Shown: piece by piece, positions 15,848 to 23,820 of the stretch
How the letters are laid out: each line of letters begins with the position of its first letter
Numbering within the stretch: position 1 is the stretch's first letter
Origin: a virus
Length of the DNA stretch: 33,036 nt
Strand: one strand, 5' to 3'
IMG/VR virus record: IMGVR_UViG_3300048921_000140
Coordinates: 1-33,036 of that record
The notes under the pieces: generated by a model
The model's input: the letters and a program-made list of their open reading frames with translations, nothing else
Databases searched by the model: none
What the model was told of the DNA's origin: nothing
Translations under genes and position numbers: made by a program

Positions 15848-16177
15848 CTAATACCCCGACACCGGCAGACGCCGCGAATAGAGCAGGAACTCAAACGCCT
15901 GCGGCGTCTCCGTCATCTCCAGCTCTGACACTGAACTGCGATGCTCATACCAGTGACTGACCAGCATCAGCAGGGCAAGCCGGATATCTTCGGTTATCAC
16001 CATGCCGTCCGTATCAAGCGGTGCAATATCTGCCACCGTTTTATAAAGATTGCGGTTGAGGTAGGTCACCGCCTTTGCCTCAGCTGCCAGTGCAAAAAGC
16101 TCAAGCAGCCGATCTTCTTCCGTGAAGTCGCTCTCCAGTCGGCACTGCTGTTTAATTTCATCAAGTGTCAGCAGCAT
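15848..16177 (-). CDS. Head-tail connector, HK97 gp6-like
   Basis: 109 residues, all helical in appearance: LTLDEIKQQCRLESDFTEED, LLELFALAAEAKAVTYLNRN, IRLALLMLVSHWYEHRS. This is the gp6-like family that forms a dodecameric ring under the portal. Gene order portal-protease-capsid-gp6-adaptor-gp10 is that of HK97 heads. Confidence 0.9.
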   Translation of the reverse strand: MLLTLDEIKQQCRLESDFTEEDRLLELFALAAEAKAVTYLNRNLYKTVADIAPLDTDGMVITEDIRLALLMLVSHWYEHRSSVSELEMTETPQAFEFLLYSRRLPVSGY

Positions 16178-16186
16178 GACAACGCC

Positions 16187-16486
16187 TTATTTTTTGGCTT
16201 TTTCCTTCGCCTCAGCTGCCGCTTTCGCGCTGGCTTCAGCATCCGCTTTTTCCTGGGCTTCAGCAGCGGCCTTTGCTTTGGCCTCTTCTTCAGACTTCGC
16301 AAGCGCTTCGGCTTCGGCTTTTTCCTTCGCCTCAGCTGCCGCTTTCTCCGCTGCGCTGTCATCCACCTCACTGGCATAGCCCAGCTTAATCAGCTCGCGA
16401 CCGTGCTGTTCGGTGGTCTCAATGGTGTTGCCTTCGGACACGACCGTGCCGCCGAAGTAATTCGGTTTAATCAAAAGCAGTTTCAT
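16187..16486 (-). CDS. Small head-region protein with Ala/Lys/Glu-rich tail
   Basis: 99 residues. A folded N-terminal 40 residues (MKLLLIKPNYFGGTVVSEGN, ELIKLGYA) followed by about 55 residues of Ala/Glu/Lys repeats (EKAAAEAKEKAEAEAL) that should form one long helix or coiled coil. The N-terminal part resembles small proteins found downstream of HK97-type capsid genes whose role is unknown to me. The repeats are also visible in DNA as a 31-bp perfect duplication. Confidence 0.75.
   Translation of the reverse strand: MKLLLIKPNYFGGTVVSEGNTIETTEQHGRELIKLGYASEVDDSAAEKAAAEAKEKAEAEALAKSEEEAKAKAAAEAQEKADAEASAKAAAEAKEKAKK
16196..16226. repeat. 31-bp direct repeat, copy 1
   Basis: Perfectly identical to 16316-16346, 120 bp apart, inside the Ala/Lys/Glu-rich coding tail. 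Spacing is a multiple of three, so gain or loss of a unit keeps the frame; a likely slippage or recombination-prone segment. Confidence 0.85.
16316..16346. repeat. 31-bp direct repeat, copy 2
   Basis: Second perfect copy of the repeat at 16196-16226, encoding the same AAAEAKEKA-type heptad segment in the coiled-coil tail. Confidence 0.85.
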
Positions 16487-16502
16487 ATGTAACTCCCGGA
16501 AA

Positions 16503-16520
16503 GGCGGCCTGGAGGCCGCC
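16503..16520 (-). terminator. Hairpin after the capsid gene (weak terminator)
   Basis: GGCGGCC-TCCA-GGCCGCC, a perfect 7-bp GC stem, lies 8 bases after the capsid stop codon on the minus strand and is followed by only TTTCC. More likely a 3' stabiliser or partial terminator that keeps capsid mRNA abundant than a full stop. Confidence 0.5.
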
Positions 16521-16527
16521 GTTGCTG

Positions 16528-17742
16528 TTATGCAGCTGCAGCAGGTGCGGTAAAGGAACCGTAAACGAACGCTTCAGGACGCTTAACGGCCAGCGCCAGA
16601 CGCTCTTCACAACGGATTGAGATCATGTTTTTCTCAAAGTCGTCGGCGTTTTCGGTTGAAATAACCACGTTGGCATCTTCGCGGTCGAAAATCTGCGCAC
16701 CGGCATTGAACGCACCGGTCATGAATTTACCCTGGAACGCAGCCGCTTCGGTCGCCACTACCGGCAGCCCCCATAGCGTAGGACCGGCCAGCCCAGCCGG
16801 GTTCGCCAGAATGTAGCGGCCCAGAGAGTCTTTGGTCAGCTCGATCTTCGCCCAGTCCATAAAGTGCAGAACATGGCCGGACGCCGGGAAACGTGCCAGT
16901 TGCGCCTGCAGCATAGCCAGTCGCAGATCGTCGATACCGGTCTGATTCGCCACACTGAAAGCGGGAGCATAAGCAGATGCCTGCGGCACAATGCCATTCA
17001 GGTGCGTGCCGGTGCCGTCACCGAACAGAATCTCCTGCTCTTCAACGTATTTCAGGCCGTAGCGCAGCTCGGCGTCAATCGTAGACTGAAGCTGCGGCAT
17101 GTCGTCCAGAATCTGCTTCGCGGCTTTGAACAGGTGCGCAATGGTTCGAACCGGCGTGATTTTTTCCGCAAAGGTGATACCGCTGTACGGTTTGGTGGTG
17201 TTCTCAGCGACCGTCGCTGCATTATTGGTAAAGCCGGTCTGCTGAACCCAGTAGATGGTATTGGACTCGGTGCGCCCCGGTGCAATAAGGTCGCGGATAA
17301 ACAGGCGCTGTTTCGGCTGCTGATCGATGCCCGGCAGGCGGTCTGGCGCTACGATCTGACCCGGCACGTTAACGGACAGCAGCGCGGCCTTAACCGGAAT
17401 GCTAAGGCGCTTGTTACCTTCGATACTCGCCGAAAAAGCTTTCAGCGCTTCGGAAGAAATAACTTGGCTACCTACGGTTTCGATAACGCCTTTAGCATTT
17501 GCCAGCGGCATCTGCGCAACGTGTTGTTCCAGATCACCAAGCGCAGCCTTCAGCGTTTTTTCTGCTTCACGCATGGCGTTAAGCTCACTCGCCATTTTAT
17601 CCACTGCCGCTTTGGTCTCAGTTGACAGCGAACCAGATTTTTTCGCCTCAGCCAGCGCTTCCTCAGCTTTCGCATTAAACTTGCCGCTGGCTTCGTTGAT
17701 GCTGGCAGTAACCTGCTTCAGTACTTCATTTACTTCAGACAT
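16528..17742 (-). CDS. Major capsid protein (HK97 gp5-like)
   Basis: 404 residues. Residues 1 to about 95 are a charged coiled-coil delta domain that scaffolds assembly and is removed by the protease encoded next door. The rest is the HK97 fold: RLFIRDLIAPGRTESNTIYW (E-loop/N-arm region), AATVAENTTKPYSGITF, DDMPQLQSTIDAELRYGL (spine helix), GDGTGTHLNGI, and GRYILANP...LWGLPVVAT...FMTGAFNAGAQIFDRE (A domain to P domain). Length and order match HK97-like capsids with a fused scaffold, not Mu's capsid. Confidence 0.95.
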   Translation of the reverse strand: MSEVNEVLKQVTASINEASGKFNAKAEEALAEAKKSGSLSTETKAAVDKMASELNAMREAEKTLKAALGDLEQHVAQMPLANAKGVIETVGSQVISSEALKAFSASIEGNKRLSIPVKAALLSVNVPGQIVAPDRLPGIDQQPKQRLFIRDLIAPGRTESNTIYWVQQTGFTNNAATVAENTTKPYSGITFAEKITPVRTIAHLFKAAKQILDDMPQLQSTIDAELRYGLKYVEEQEILFGDGTGTHLNGIVPQASAYAPAFSVANQTGIDDLRLAMLQAQLARFPASGHVLHFMDWAKIELTKDSLGRYILANPAGLAGPTLWGLPVVATEAAAFQGKFMTGAFNAGAQIFDREDANVVISTENADDFEKNMISIRCEERLALAVKRPEAFVYGSFTAPAAAA

Positions 17743-17751
17743 TGTTGATCC

Positions 17752-18600
17752 TTATTTGCCGAACGCGGCCAGCGCGTTTTTAAGTTGTGCAATATTTTCG
17801 GGGTTGATTTCGTCGGTAGCGCCCGGCATACCTTCAGGGGTGGCAGCAGCGCCAGGCTTGCCGCCGGTTAATGCTTTAAGAAGTTTTCGACGCTCGGAGC
17901 GCGGTGCATCGGTTTTTGCCAGCATCGCGTCCAGCTTGCGCAGCGCAGCTGCAGGACTATCGTCGCCGTCAGCAATCTCATCTGCCGCCAGCAGGCGATC
18001 TGCAAAACCTTTTTCAACCGCATCGTTGCCGCCGATATAGGTTTCCGCATCCATCATCGCGTCGATGGTGGCGGCATCCAGACCGGTCCGAGCGCTATAG
18101 ATATCGTTCATCGCCTTATCAAAAGGCACCATGTCCGCCGCAATCTGCTGCAGGTCGTGACGGTTGCCCATCGCGTAGACCCAGCAGTTATGGATCATCA
18201 GAAAGGCACCGCGCCCAATCTGCACCTCATCACCGGCCATCGCGATAATCGACGCAGCAGAAGCAGCCAGGCCTAGCACCTTGACGGTGACTTTCCCTTC
18301 GTACTCACGCAGCAGGTTGTAAATCGCCAGGCCTTCAAACATGTCGCCGCCCGGCGAATTGATATTCACGGTAACGTCAGCACCGCCGATTGAGCGAAGC
18401 GCGGCAGCAATACGGCTGGCGGTGACGCCGTCGCCGTACCAGTCAGCGCCAATGACGTCGAACACAGAAATGCTGTTGTCATCACTCTTTGCGGCCTTGA
18501 TGCTGCCATTCCAACGATCCATTGCAGAAGACGGCAGATCGCGATTTTCGCGCGCAAAAGGCCGCCCCTCCGGCGCTGCCGGAAGACTTTTTACTGTCAT
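17752..18600 (-). CDS. Head maturation protease, ClpP-like
   Basis: 282 residues. Residues about 45-205 form a ClpP/crotonase-type serine protease: INSPGGDMFEG, GLAASAASIIAMAG with Ser114 in the ClpP nucleophile position, and FLMIHN with catalytic His137. It digests the capsid delta domain during prohead maturation. The C-terminal 70 residues are Ala/charge-rich and may serve as assembly tail. It lies 9 bases before the capsid gene and 11 after the portal gene. Confidence 0.92.
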   Translation of the reverse strand: MTVKSLPAAPEGRPFARENRDLPSSAMDRWNGSIKAAKSDDNSISVFDVIGADWYGDGVTASRIAAALRSIGGADVTVNINSPGGDMFEGLAIYNLLREYEGKVTVKVLGLAASAASIIAMAGDEVQIGRGAFLMIHNCWVYAMGNRHDLQQIAADMVPFDKAMNDIYSARTGLDAATIDAMMDAETYIGGNDAVEKGFADRLLAADEIADGDDSPAAALRKLDAMLAKTDAPRSERRKLLKALTGGKPGAAATPEGMPGATDEINPENIAQLKNALAAFGK

Positions 18601-18611
18601 TGGGGATGCTC

Positions 18612-19916
18612 CTAAGCCGCCTGTTTAAGCGGTGATTGTTCGAAAGGAATGTCCGGGAAAACGGCGTTGTGAACTTCGCGTAACAGTGTGGCCCTTGCGG
18701 CGGTGCTGTTTTTGCGCAGGTCTTCAAGCGGTGTAAGGTTCAGCTGTACGGTGTAGATATCACCACCTTCAATCGGTGGCAGATTCTCCAGGCGGCGCAC
18801 GTCATTACGGGACATCCAGCCGTTCTGCAGCGCGGTGGTGTAATAAGCGGAGCGCCCTGCGCTGTCGGCACGCAGCAGACCTTCAACGGAGAACTCAGCA
18901 AACAGGTCTTCATCACCGTTCAGCAGGCAACGTGATATCTCCTGTTCAATATTCACCAGCATCGGGCGAAGCGTATTAGTCAGGAACAGAAGGTTCATGC
19001 CTTCAACGCTCGACGCCCAGCTACTCTGCTTATCAACGTGACCGACCATAAACGGCGGCACGCGGAACCAGCGGCAGATTTCCTCAATACTGAATGATCG
19101 TGACTCCAGCATCTGAGCATCTTCAGGGTTAAGGGTGATGCCCTGGTAGGACATGTCGCCCTCAAGAACCATCACCTTGCCCGCGTTTTTCGAACCGACG
19201 AACCGGTTAAGGTTTTCGCGATTTTTTTGGCGCTGCTCTTTGGTCAGTAGGTTCTTTGACAGAAAGAAGCCTGACGTCTGAATACCGTTTTCAAAAATTT
19301 TTGCGGCTGACTCTTCGACCGCCATCGCTGCACCAAACACGTCACGCCCGGTACGCATCGGCATCATTCCGCATACGCCATCCAGACCAAAGCCCCGGAT
19401 ATGCATCATGTTTTTAATCGGGATGATGCGCGGCACGCCTTTCTCTGTGTAGGTGTACTGCAGTTCGCCACTGTCCAGTCGCTCCACCTTCATGCACTGA
19501 GGAAGAAGCGGAACCAGTGAGACCAGCTTGGTGCCGATCATCTTTTTCTCAACGTAGGCATTACCACGCAGGCATATGCTGGCAACCACCATCAGCATGA
19601 AGCGCGACGGCGTCATTTCGCTGTTGGGACGACGGCACAGTAACTGATAGGCCGGATGATTAAGCGCCAGCTTGCGGGAACCGTCAGCTGCTCGCTCATA
19701 TACCTTCATCGGCAGAGTTGAAACTGACTCACTCAGCAGGCGCACACAGGCCCAGACAGATGCCAGCGCCAGCGCTTTCTCTGCTGTTACGACCTTTCCG
19801 CTGCTGCTTGTGCCGTACCATTCCTGCCAGAACGCAGCATCATTCAGTCCAATTGACTCACCGAGCCAGTTAACAATCGCGCTCTTAATGCGACCCGGCT
19901 GTTTTTTTTCCTTCAT
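18612..19916 (-). CDS. Portal protein (HK97 gp3-like)
   Basis: 434 residues: VTAEKALALASVWACVRLLS, ESVSTLPMKVYER, HPAYQLLCRRPNSEMTPSRF, MHIRGFGLDGVCGM, and SFSIEEICRWFRVPPFMVGH are the HK97-type portal signatures. It forms the dodecameric entry vertex, nucleates the head and docks the terminase. Start overlaps the TerL stop by one base. Confidence 0.94.
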   Translation of the reverse strand: MKEKKQPGRIKSAIVNWLGESIGLNDAAFWQEWYGTSSSGKVVTAEKALALASVWACVRLLSESVSTLPMKVYERAADGSRKLALNHPAYQLLCRRPNSEMTPSRFMLMVVASICLRGNAYVEKKMIGTKLVSLVPLLPQCMKVERLDSGELQYTYTEKGVPRIIPIKNMMHIRGFGLDGVCGMMPMRTGRDVFGAAMAVEESAAKIFENGIQTSGFFLSKNLLTKEQRQKNRENLNRFVGSKNAGKVMVLEGDMSYQGITLNPEDAQMLESRSFSIEEICRWFRVPPFMVGHVDKQSSWASSVEGMNLLFLTNTLRPMLVNIEQEISRCLLNGDEDLFAEFSVEGLLRADSAGRSAYYTTALQNGWMSRNDVRRLENLPPIEGGDIYTVQLNLTPLEDLRKNSTAARATLLREVHNAVFPDIPFEQSPLKQAA

Positions 19917-21661
19917 CAGATACCTACCATGATCGGGTCATCAAAAAAGTCATCAGGATCGCCGCTGTCCACCAGCACCGCATCCTCTGCTGCACCGATT
20001 GCCATAGCAGAAGCCACCACGCCATCGATACGGCCGGTGCTTTTCTTTTTGGCAAATATGCGGTTGTCCTTCTGGTCAGCCTCAAGAACCGCAGAGGCGG
20101 CATTCCAGCGAAGGCAAGGATTAGGCCGGATAACCAGCACCCGGTTATTCAGGTGCTCTTCAAACAGTTCAATTGATCTTGGCATCCATAGCCCGGACTC
20201 CTGGGCCTTATAAAAGCCCTGACCATGCGGAACAAGGTCAACGCTCACAGACTCGCTTTCGAGTTCTGGCTCCAGATACTTAATGCGGTACTGGTCAAAC
20301 GCGATGCACTTAATATCGTATCTGGCCGCCAACTCACCGATGCGCACCGCCACAAAACCGTAGTTAACCGCCTTACCAGGCGGCGCGTGAATAAAGCCAT
20401 TACGCAGCCAGGCGTCATAAGGAACGTGGTCAGTTTTGGCACGCTCCAGCAGAGAATCTTTCGGCGTCCAGAACTCAACTAACAGTTTTTTGGATTTAGG
20501 AAAGTAAAGCGCAAGCGCCGTCAGGTCACGTGAGCCGGACAGGTCCAGACCGCCATAGCACTCTTCACCTGCTAAATCCTCCGGATCAAACTCCTGTTCG
20601 CAATTCATCCAGGTGTCGCTGTCAATCCACGGATCGGACGCTTCCACCCACTGGCAAAAGTTCAGGCGGCGAACGATGCTCTCTTTTGATGGCATGCCGC
20701 GCGCCTGCGTCACCTGCTCCCGCAGGTATTTATCCGTGAATGTCTGACCCAGAGACGGATTCGCTTTGCCCCAGCAGGACTCATCCTTAAACGGATCGTC
20801 GCCCTCATCCAGTGAACAGATGAAGCTGAAAAAGCTGTCATCAATCAAATCACCGGCTGCCACCTTGCGACCGTATTCGTGATATTCAAAACAGACGCTG
20901 GTTTTATCGTGGCCACTGTTAGTTATAAGGAACATTAGCGCCTGGCGACGACCCTTCGTACCAGCACGCATCATTTCAACAACGGCGTTTGTTTTGTGCT
21001 CATGCACTTCGTCAATCAGCGCGCCATGCGGACGCGGGCCTGACTGACCATCATCGGAGCTGATCGGCTTAAAGAAAGAGCCTGTCTGCAGGAACGCAAG
21101 GTTCCAGACGTTCAGCCCGGTCCCGGATTTGGTGATGCGCTGTGCCAGTGCGGGCGACTGATCGACCATCGTTACCGCATCGCGGAACAAGATCATCGCC
21201 TGGTCTTTTTTCGTAGCAGCCGCGTAGACTTCGGCGCGCGGCTCTTTATCCGCCATCAGCAGGTAAAGACCGACTCCGCCCGCAAGCGGCGACTTGCCGG
21301 AACCCTTGCCTGACTCGATGTAGCTCATGCGAAAACGGCGCGTACCGTCCTCCGCCTTCCAGCCAAACAAAGAGCCAACGATGAAACACTGCCACGGTAG
21401 CAGGATAAAAGGTTTACCCTCATGCTCACCGCCGTTGAGCTTCAGAACCTGAGCGAAGAAATTAACGACACGCGTTACAGCTTCAACATCCCAAAACAAG
21501 CCACGCTTCGGACCCTCTTCCAAATCGCTTATGTGGCGAGCGCAAGCGGCGCGAATGTCTGGTCCGGCAATGACCGTCCCGCTGGTAACATCCAATGCAT
21601 ACTGCGTCGCCGGATCAACCGAAGAACTGGTTGAGCGGGTCTTCTTCTTTTTCTCCACCAT
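19916..21661 (-). CDS. terL: Terminase large subunit
   Basis: 581 residues of the HK97/P27-type TerL. ATPase: Walker A SGKGSGKS (117-124) and Walker B ALIDEVHEH with D217 E218. Nuclease (RNase H-like): YGGLDLSGSRDLTAL with D373 and a C-terminal RIDGVVASAMAIG motif. It cuts concatemers and pumps DNA through the portal. It starts 47 bases inside terS, with AAGGTGA 7 bases before the ATG. Confidence 0.95.
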   Translation of the reverse strand: MVEKKKKTRSTSSSVDPATQYALDVTSGTVIAGPDIRAACARHISDLEEGPKRGLFWDVEAVTRVVNFFAQVLKLNGGEHEGKPFILLPWQCFIVGSLFGWKAEDGTRRFRMSYIESGKGSGKSPLAGGVGLYLLMADKEPRAEVYAAATKKDQAMILFRDAVTMVDQSPALAQRITKSGTGLNVWNLAFLQTGSFFKPISSDDGQSGPRPHGALIDEVHEHKTNAVVEMMRAGTKGRRQALMFLITNSGHDKTSVCFEYHEYGRKVAAGDLIDDSFFSFICSLDEGDDPFKDESCWGKANPSLGQTFTDKYLREQVTQARGMPSKESIVRRLNFCQWVEASDPWIDSDTWMNCEQEFDPEDLAGEECYGGLDLSGSRDLTALALYFPKSKKLLVEFWTPKDSLLERAKTDHVPYDAWLRNGFIHAPPGKAVNYGFVAVRIGELAARYDIKCIAFDQYRIKYLEPELESESVSVDLVPHGQGFYKAQESGLWMPRSIELFEEHLNNRVLVIRPNPCLRWNAASAVLEADQKDNRIFAKKKSTGRIDGVVASAMAIGAAEDAVLVDSGDPDDFFDDPIMVGI

Positions 21662-22079
21662 TCACGTTCACCTTTGACCGGGCAGCCGGTGTAAGGCCGA
21701 ACTCTACCAGGTAGCTTTTAAATCGCCGGTCTGCATCAGCCAGCATTGAAACAGCCGGGTTGGCTTTAATCAGAAATCCGCCATCGGTCTGGACTGTGTA
21801 AGTTCTGCCCTCTTCGGCAATCGTGATCCGCAGCTGAAGAATATCGGCGTAGATATCACAGAGCCTCTCCAGGGCAAGAACATCGGCGACGGTCAGCACG
21901 CCCATTCCATCAAGTAGAACGGTCAGCTTTCCCCACGCAACCTTTCCCCAATCAGTGAGGTGTGAAGGCGGGCTGGGGATTTCTCTCGCAGGTGAAGGCT
22001 CTTTGTCGTTGAGTTTTCGCTTACCCGGATTGCCGGTAACGACCTTAAGATGGGTCGGTTTTGGTCGTCTTCCGGCCAT
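21615..22079 (-). CDS. terS: Terminase small subunit, P27 family
   Basis: 154 residues: GRRPKPTHLKVVTGNPGKRK is the P27-type N-terminus, followed by a helical core with LTVADVLALERLCDIYAD and LVEFGLTPAARSKV. It recognises the packaging site and positions TerL. The adjacent HNH gene is the usual partner in this packaging type. Confidence 0.92.
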   Translation of the reverse strand: MAGRRPKPTHLKVVTGNPGKRKLNDKEPSPAREIPSPPSHLTDWGKVAWGKLTVLLDGMGVLTVADVLALERLCDIYADILQLRITIAEEGRTYTVQTDGGFLIKANPAVSMLADADRRFKSYLVEFGLTPAARSKVNVNGGEKEEDPLNQFFG

Positions 22080-22250
22080 AAAAACCTCCCAGAAAAAAAC
22101 TTTTCATTTCGCGGTTGTGCATAAAAAGGGGGGCGGGCGGTCAGAAGGTCGTTAGCCCCTGAACTCTGATCCCGCCCTCCCGAGTAGTGATGATAATTGC
22201 TCTCATTTGACCTCAACCCCATCACAACTGATATCAAATGATATTAATTC
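22080..22250. other. Non-coding gap, probable packaging (cos) region
   Basis: 171 bases without a gene between HNH endonuclease and terS, the usual place of cos in HK97-type phages. It contains a purine-rich G tract (around 22128-22139), a nearby GGTCAGAAGG, and an AT-rich end with repeated GATATNA elements near 22230-22245. I cannot define the cut site from one integrated copy. Confidence 0.4.
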
Positions 22251-22589
22251 TCATTTTCGCCAATGGGATGACGGGTCGAGGGGCAGTCCATTCTCATCGC
22301 ACCCGATGACGTGACCGCGCTTCTCTTCGCGCTGCTTGGTCGAGTCATGGTGCTGCTTACAGAGAGGTTGCCAGTTGGCCTTGTCCCAGAAGAGCTTCTG
22401 AGCCTCCGCTATCTCGTTCTGATTGCCGCCGTTGATAGCTTCCTTCAGCCTGTGAGGCTTGATGTGATCAACGACCGCAGCTGCCACCGCTCTGCCCTGC
22501 CGATGACACATTGCGCAGAGAGGATTTGATTTGAGGAATGACAGTCTGGCTTTGTCCCAGCGGTTGTTATAGATGCGTGGCTCGGACAT
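22251..22589 (-). CDS. HNH endonuclease (HK97 gp74-like)
   Basis: 112 residues from the ATG at 22589, with TTGGAG five bases upstream; a GTG two codons earlier overlaps that site. Zinc knuckle C25-x2-C28, D41-H42 of the HNH core (VVDHIKPHR), N72 in KANWQPL and C77-x2-H80-H81. HNH proteins of this type stimulate terminase cutting at cos in many tailed phages. It follows a terminator and opens the packaging-head block. Confidence 0.9.
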   Translation of the reverse strand: MSEPRIYNNRWDKARLSFLKSNPLCAMCHRQGRAVAAAVVDHIKPHRLKEAINGGNQNEIAEAQKLFWDKANWQPLCKQHHDSTKQREEKRGHVIGCDENGLPLDPSSHWRK

Positions 22590-22601
22590 ATTCACTCCAA
22601 T

Positions 22602-22624
22602 AAAAAACCGCCCTAAGGCGGCTT
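22602..22624 (-). terminator. Rho-independent terminator before the HNH gene
   Basis: Minus strand AAGCCGCC-TTAG-GGCGGTTTTTTA: 8-bp stem (one G-U) and a run of T. It overlaps the stop codon of the 88-residue gene and sits 13 bases before the HNH start, separating the lysis/accessory block from packaging unless antitermination is active. Confidence 0.82.
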
Positions 22625-22889
22625 ATTTTTTTATGTTATTAAACGTTTCTTCAACCATGGCTTTGCCAAAATCGCCCATTCCTTGATACATGGTTCGTAA
22701 AAATTGCAGGGTGTTAGCTGCTGCACCCTCAAGCTTCCATTGGCAGTCATAAAACTTGCAGCCGATCAAGTTAACACCACTTGTTCCTTTATAAATGATC
22801 ACACACTCCCTAAAAGTGCAGTTTTCAAAATGATGACCATCAAGCACAACAGTAGTTTTTTCAAATATAGAACTGTAACTTTTTAGCAT
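22623..22889 (-). CDS. Conserved small protein with Cys/aromatic repeats
   Basis: 88 residues. The first half has pentapeptide-like spacing (FENCTFRECVI, LIGCKFYDCQW), suggesting a short right-handed beta solenoid; the second half is helical (ANTLQFLRTMYQGMGDFGKA). Four cysteines lie on the repeat faces. Function unknown. Start overlaps the stop of the two-helix membrane gene as TAATG, so the two are co-translated. GC is low compared with flanking head and lysis genes, which points to an acquired pair. Confidence 0.7.
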   Translation of the reverse strand: MLKSYSSIFEKTTVVLDGHHFENCTFRECVIIYKGTSGVNLIGCKFYDCQWKLEGAAANTLQFLRTMYQGMGDFGKAMVEETFNNIKK

Positions 22890-23251
22890 TACAAATCAAA
22901 TCCTTTAACCGGAGCAGTGCTCTCGACATCGTTATTCTTAACTACGCCGTTGGCCTGCATAAATCCACTATCATCTTTGTAGTCGCTAGGCGCATATAGA
23001 GCAACGTGATTAAAATTGAGAGTTATAAAAAAAACAATCACCAGTCCTGCCGGGAAAAGCATCAGAAACCACACATAAACATTTTGCTGTGCAGGCTCTA
23101 GAAACGGCAGGACAAGATTTGCAGAAACCTCAACTATCCCAGCAAAAATACCGACTATTGTTAATGGATTTTTTATATGACTTATATTAGACACATCTAA
23201 CCCCTCTAATTGTTGAGGGATATTAAACTTTACATAAAGTAATGTCATCAT
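22889..23251 (-). CDS. Two-helix membrane protein of unknown function
   Basis: 120 residues with hydrophobic helices at about 30-50 (LTIVGIFAGIVEVSANLVLP) and 60-80 (VWFLMLFPAGLVIVFFITL), followed by NFNHVALYAPSDYKDD, a motif I associate with a widespread uncharacterised small membrane family. Start is uncertain: ATG at 23251 or 23248, or GTG at 23260, which falls in a 7-bp hairpin (23253-23274). No strong ribosome site. Coupled to the 88-residue gene downstream. Possible roles (defence effector, exclusion) are guesses. Confidence 0.7.
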   Translation of the reverse strand: MMTLLYVKFNIPQQLEGLDVSNISHIKNPLTIVGIFAGIVEVSANLVLPFLEPAQQNVYVWFLMLFPAGLVIVFFITLNFNHVALYAPSDYKDDSGFMQANGVVKNNDVESTAPVKGFDL

Positions 23252-23284
23252 CAAGCGCACTTACAAATGCGCTTTGTGATGGAA

Positions 23285-23524
23285 TCAGCAATCATCATCC
23301 GGCTGAGCAACTGCACGGCACGCGAACATGCAGGCATGCTGCATTGATGTTTTTGCCTGGGCAATCCAGCGAGGATCGTAGTCCTTAGCGCCTTTCAGGT
23401 ATTCCAGTTGGGCGATAAACTGACGACTGATCTCTTTAAGACGATTCATTTCCAGAATGTCTTTGTCGGTCAGTGTGCGATAACCCTGCACTTTGCTGCC
23501 GTCCTGCGGTTTTGCTTCGCTCAT
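23285..23524 (-). CDS. Acb2-like cyclic-nucleotide sponge (putative anti-CBASS)
   Basis: 79 residues, two helices in a hairpin. The pattern GYRTLTDKDILEMNRLK, a 20-residue helix, then DPRWIAQAKTSMQHACMFA and RAVAQP fits the Acb2/Tad1-domain family (GYR-L...MN.IK...D.RW.a.A...lQ..fM...RAvA.P). Acb2 proteins form hexamers that bind cyclic di- and trinucleotides made by CBASS and related immune systems, so host effectors stay silent. It lies 8 bases after Rz1, a frequent place for this gene in enterobacterial phages, and would be made late. A C-terminal DDDC tail replaces the usual TTF-like end. Family recognised by eye; binding residues were not verified. Confidence 0.72.
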   Translation of the reverse strand: MSEAKPQDGSKVQGYRTLTDKDILEMNRLKEISRQFIAQLEYLKGAKDYDPRWIAQAKTSMQHACMFACRAVAQPDDDC

Positions 23525-23532
23525 GCATTTAC

Positions 23533-23820
23533 CTATCTGGTGGATTCAATTTTATGGATTGCAGCGCGATCAATGTTGCACTGCCCCAGCACGCCATAAA
23601 GCTCTGCGTTTAACGCCACGCTGTCACCGAACGTCATATCCTGTGATGGCGCTGGCACGTCAATCGGGCTGGTCAGTTCAGCCGGAAGGCTTAGCTGTGG
23701 CTGTTTTACTGTCCGGTACTCCACCAGCGGCTTTTGCTGCGTCTCGCAGCCTGTCAGCAGCATAAGGGGGAACAGGAGCAACAGCACACTTGTCCGCCGC
23801 AAGGTAACGCTTGATTTCAT
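23533..23820 (-). CDS. Rz1: Rz1-like o-spanin (lipoprotein)
   Basis: 95 residues: signal sequence with lipobox LLTGC (Cys25), then a Pro/Gln-containing linker. It is nested out of frame in the end of Rz and runs beyond it, longer than classic lambda Rz1 (60 aa). As an outer-membrane lipoprotein it pairs with Rz to fuse inner and outer membranes at the last step of lysis. Extra C-terminal 45 residues include a second pair of conserved-looking segments (LNAELYGVLGQCNIDR). Confidence 0.85.
   Translation of the reverse strand: MKSSVTLRRTSVLLLLFPLMLLTGCETQQKPLVEYRTVKQPQLSLPAELTSPIDVPAPSQDMTFGDSVALNAELYGVLGQCNIDRAAIHKIESTR

Noticed and set aside
15941-16492. 183-residue plus-strand frame rich in Phe/Gly
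   Set aside because: Complement of the Ala/Lys/Glu repeats and the gp6-like gene; its composition is the mirror of the real frame.
16864-17625. 253-residue plus-strand open frame
   Set aside because: Antisense to the HK97-type capsid gene, without ribosome site or natural composition; a shadow of high-GC third-position bias.
23253-23274. Intrinsic terminator
   Set aside because: 7-bp hairpin but no T-run on either strand; may affect translation start instead.
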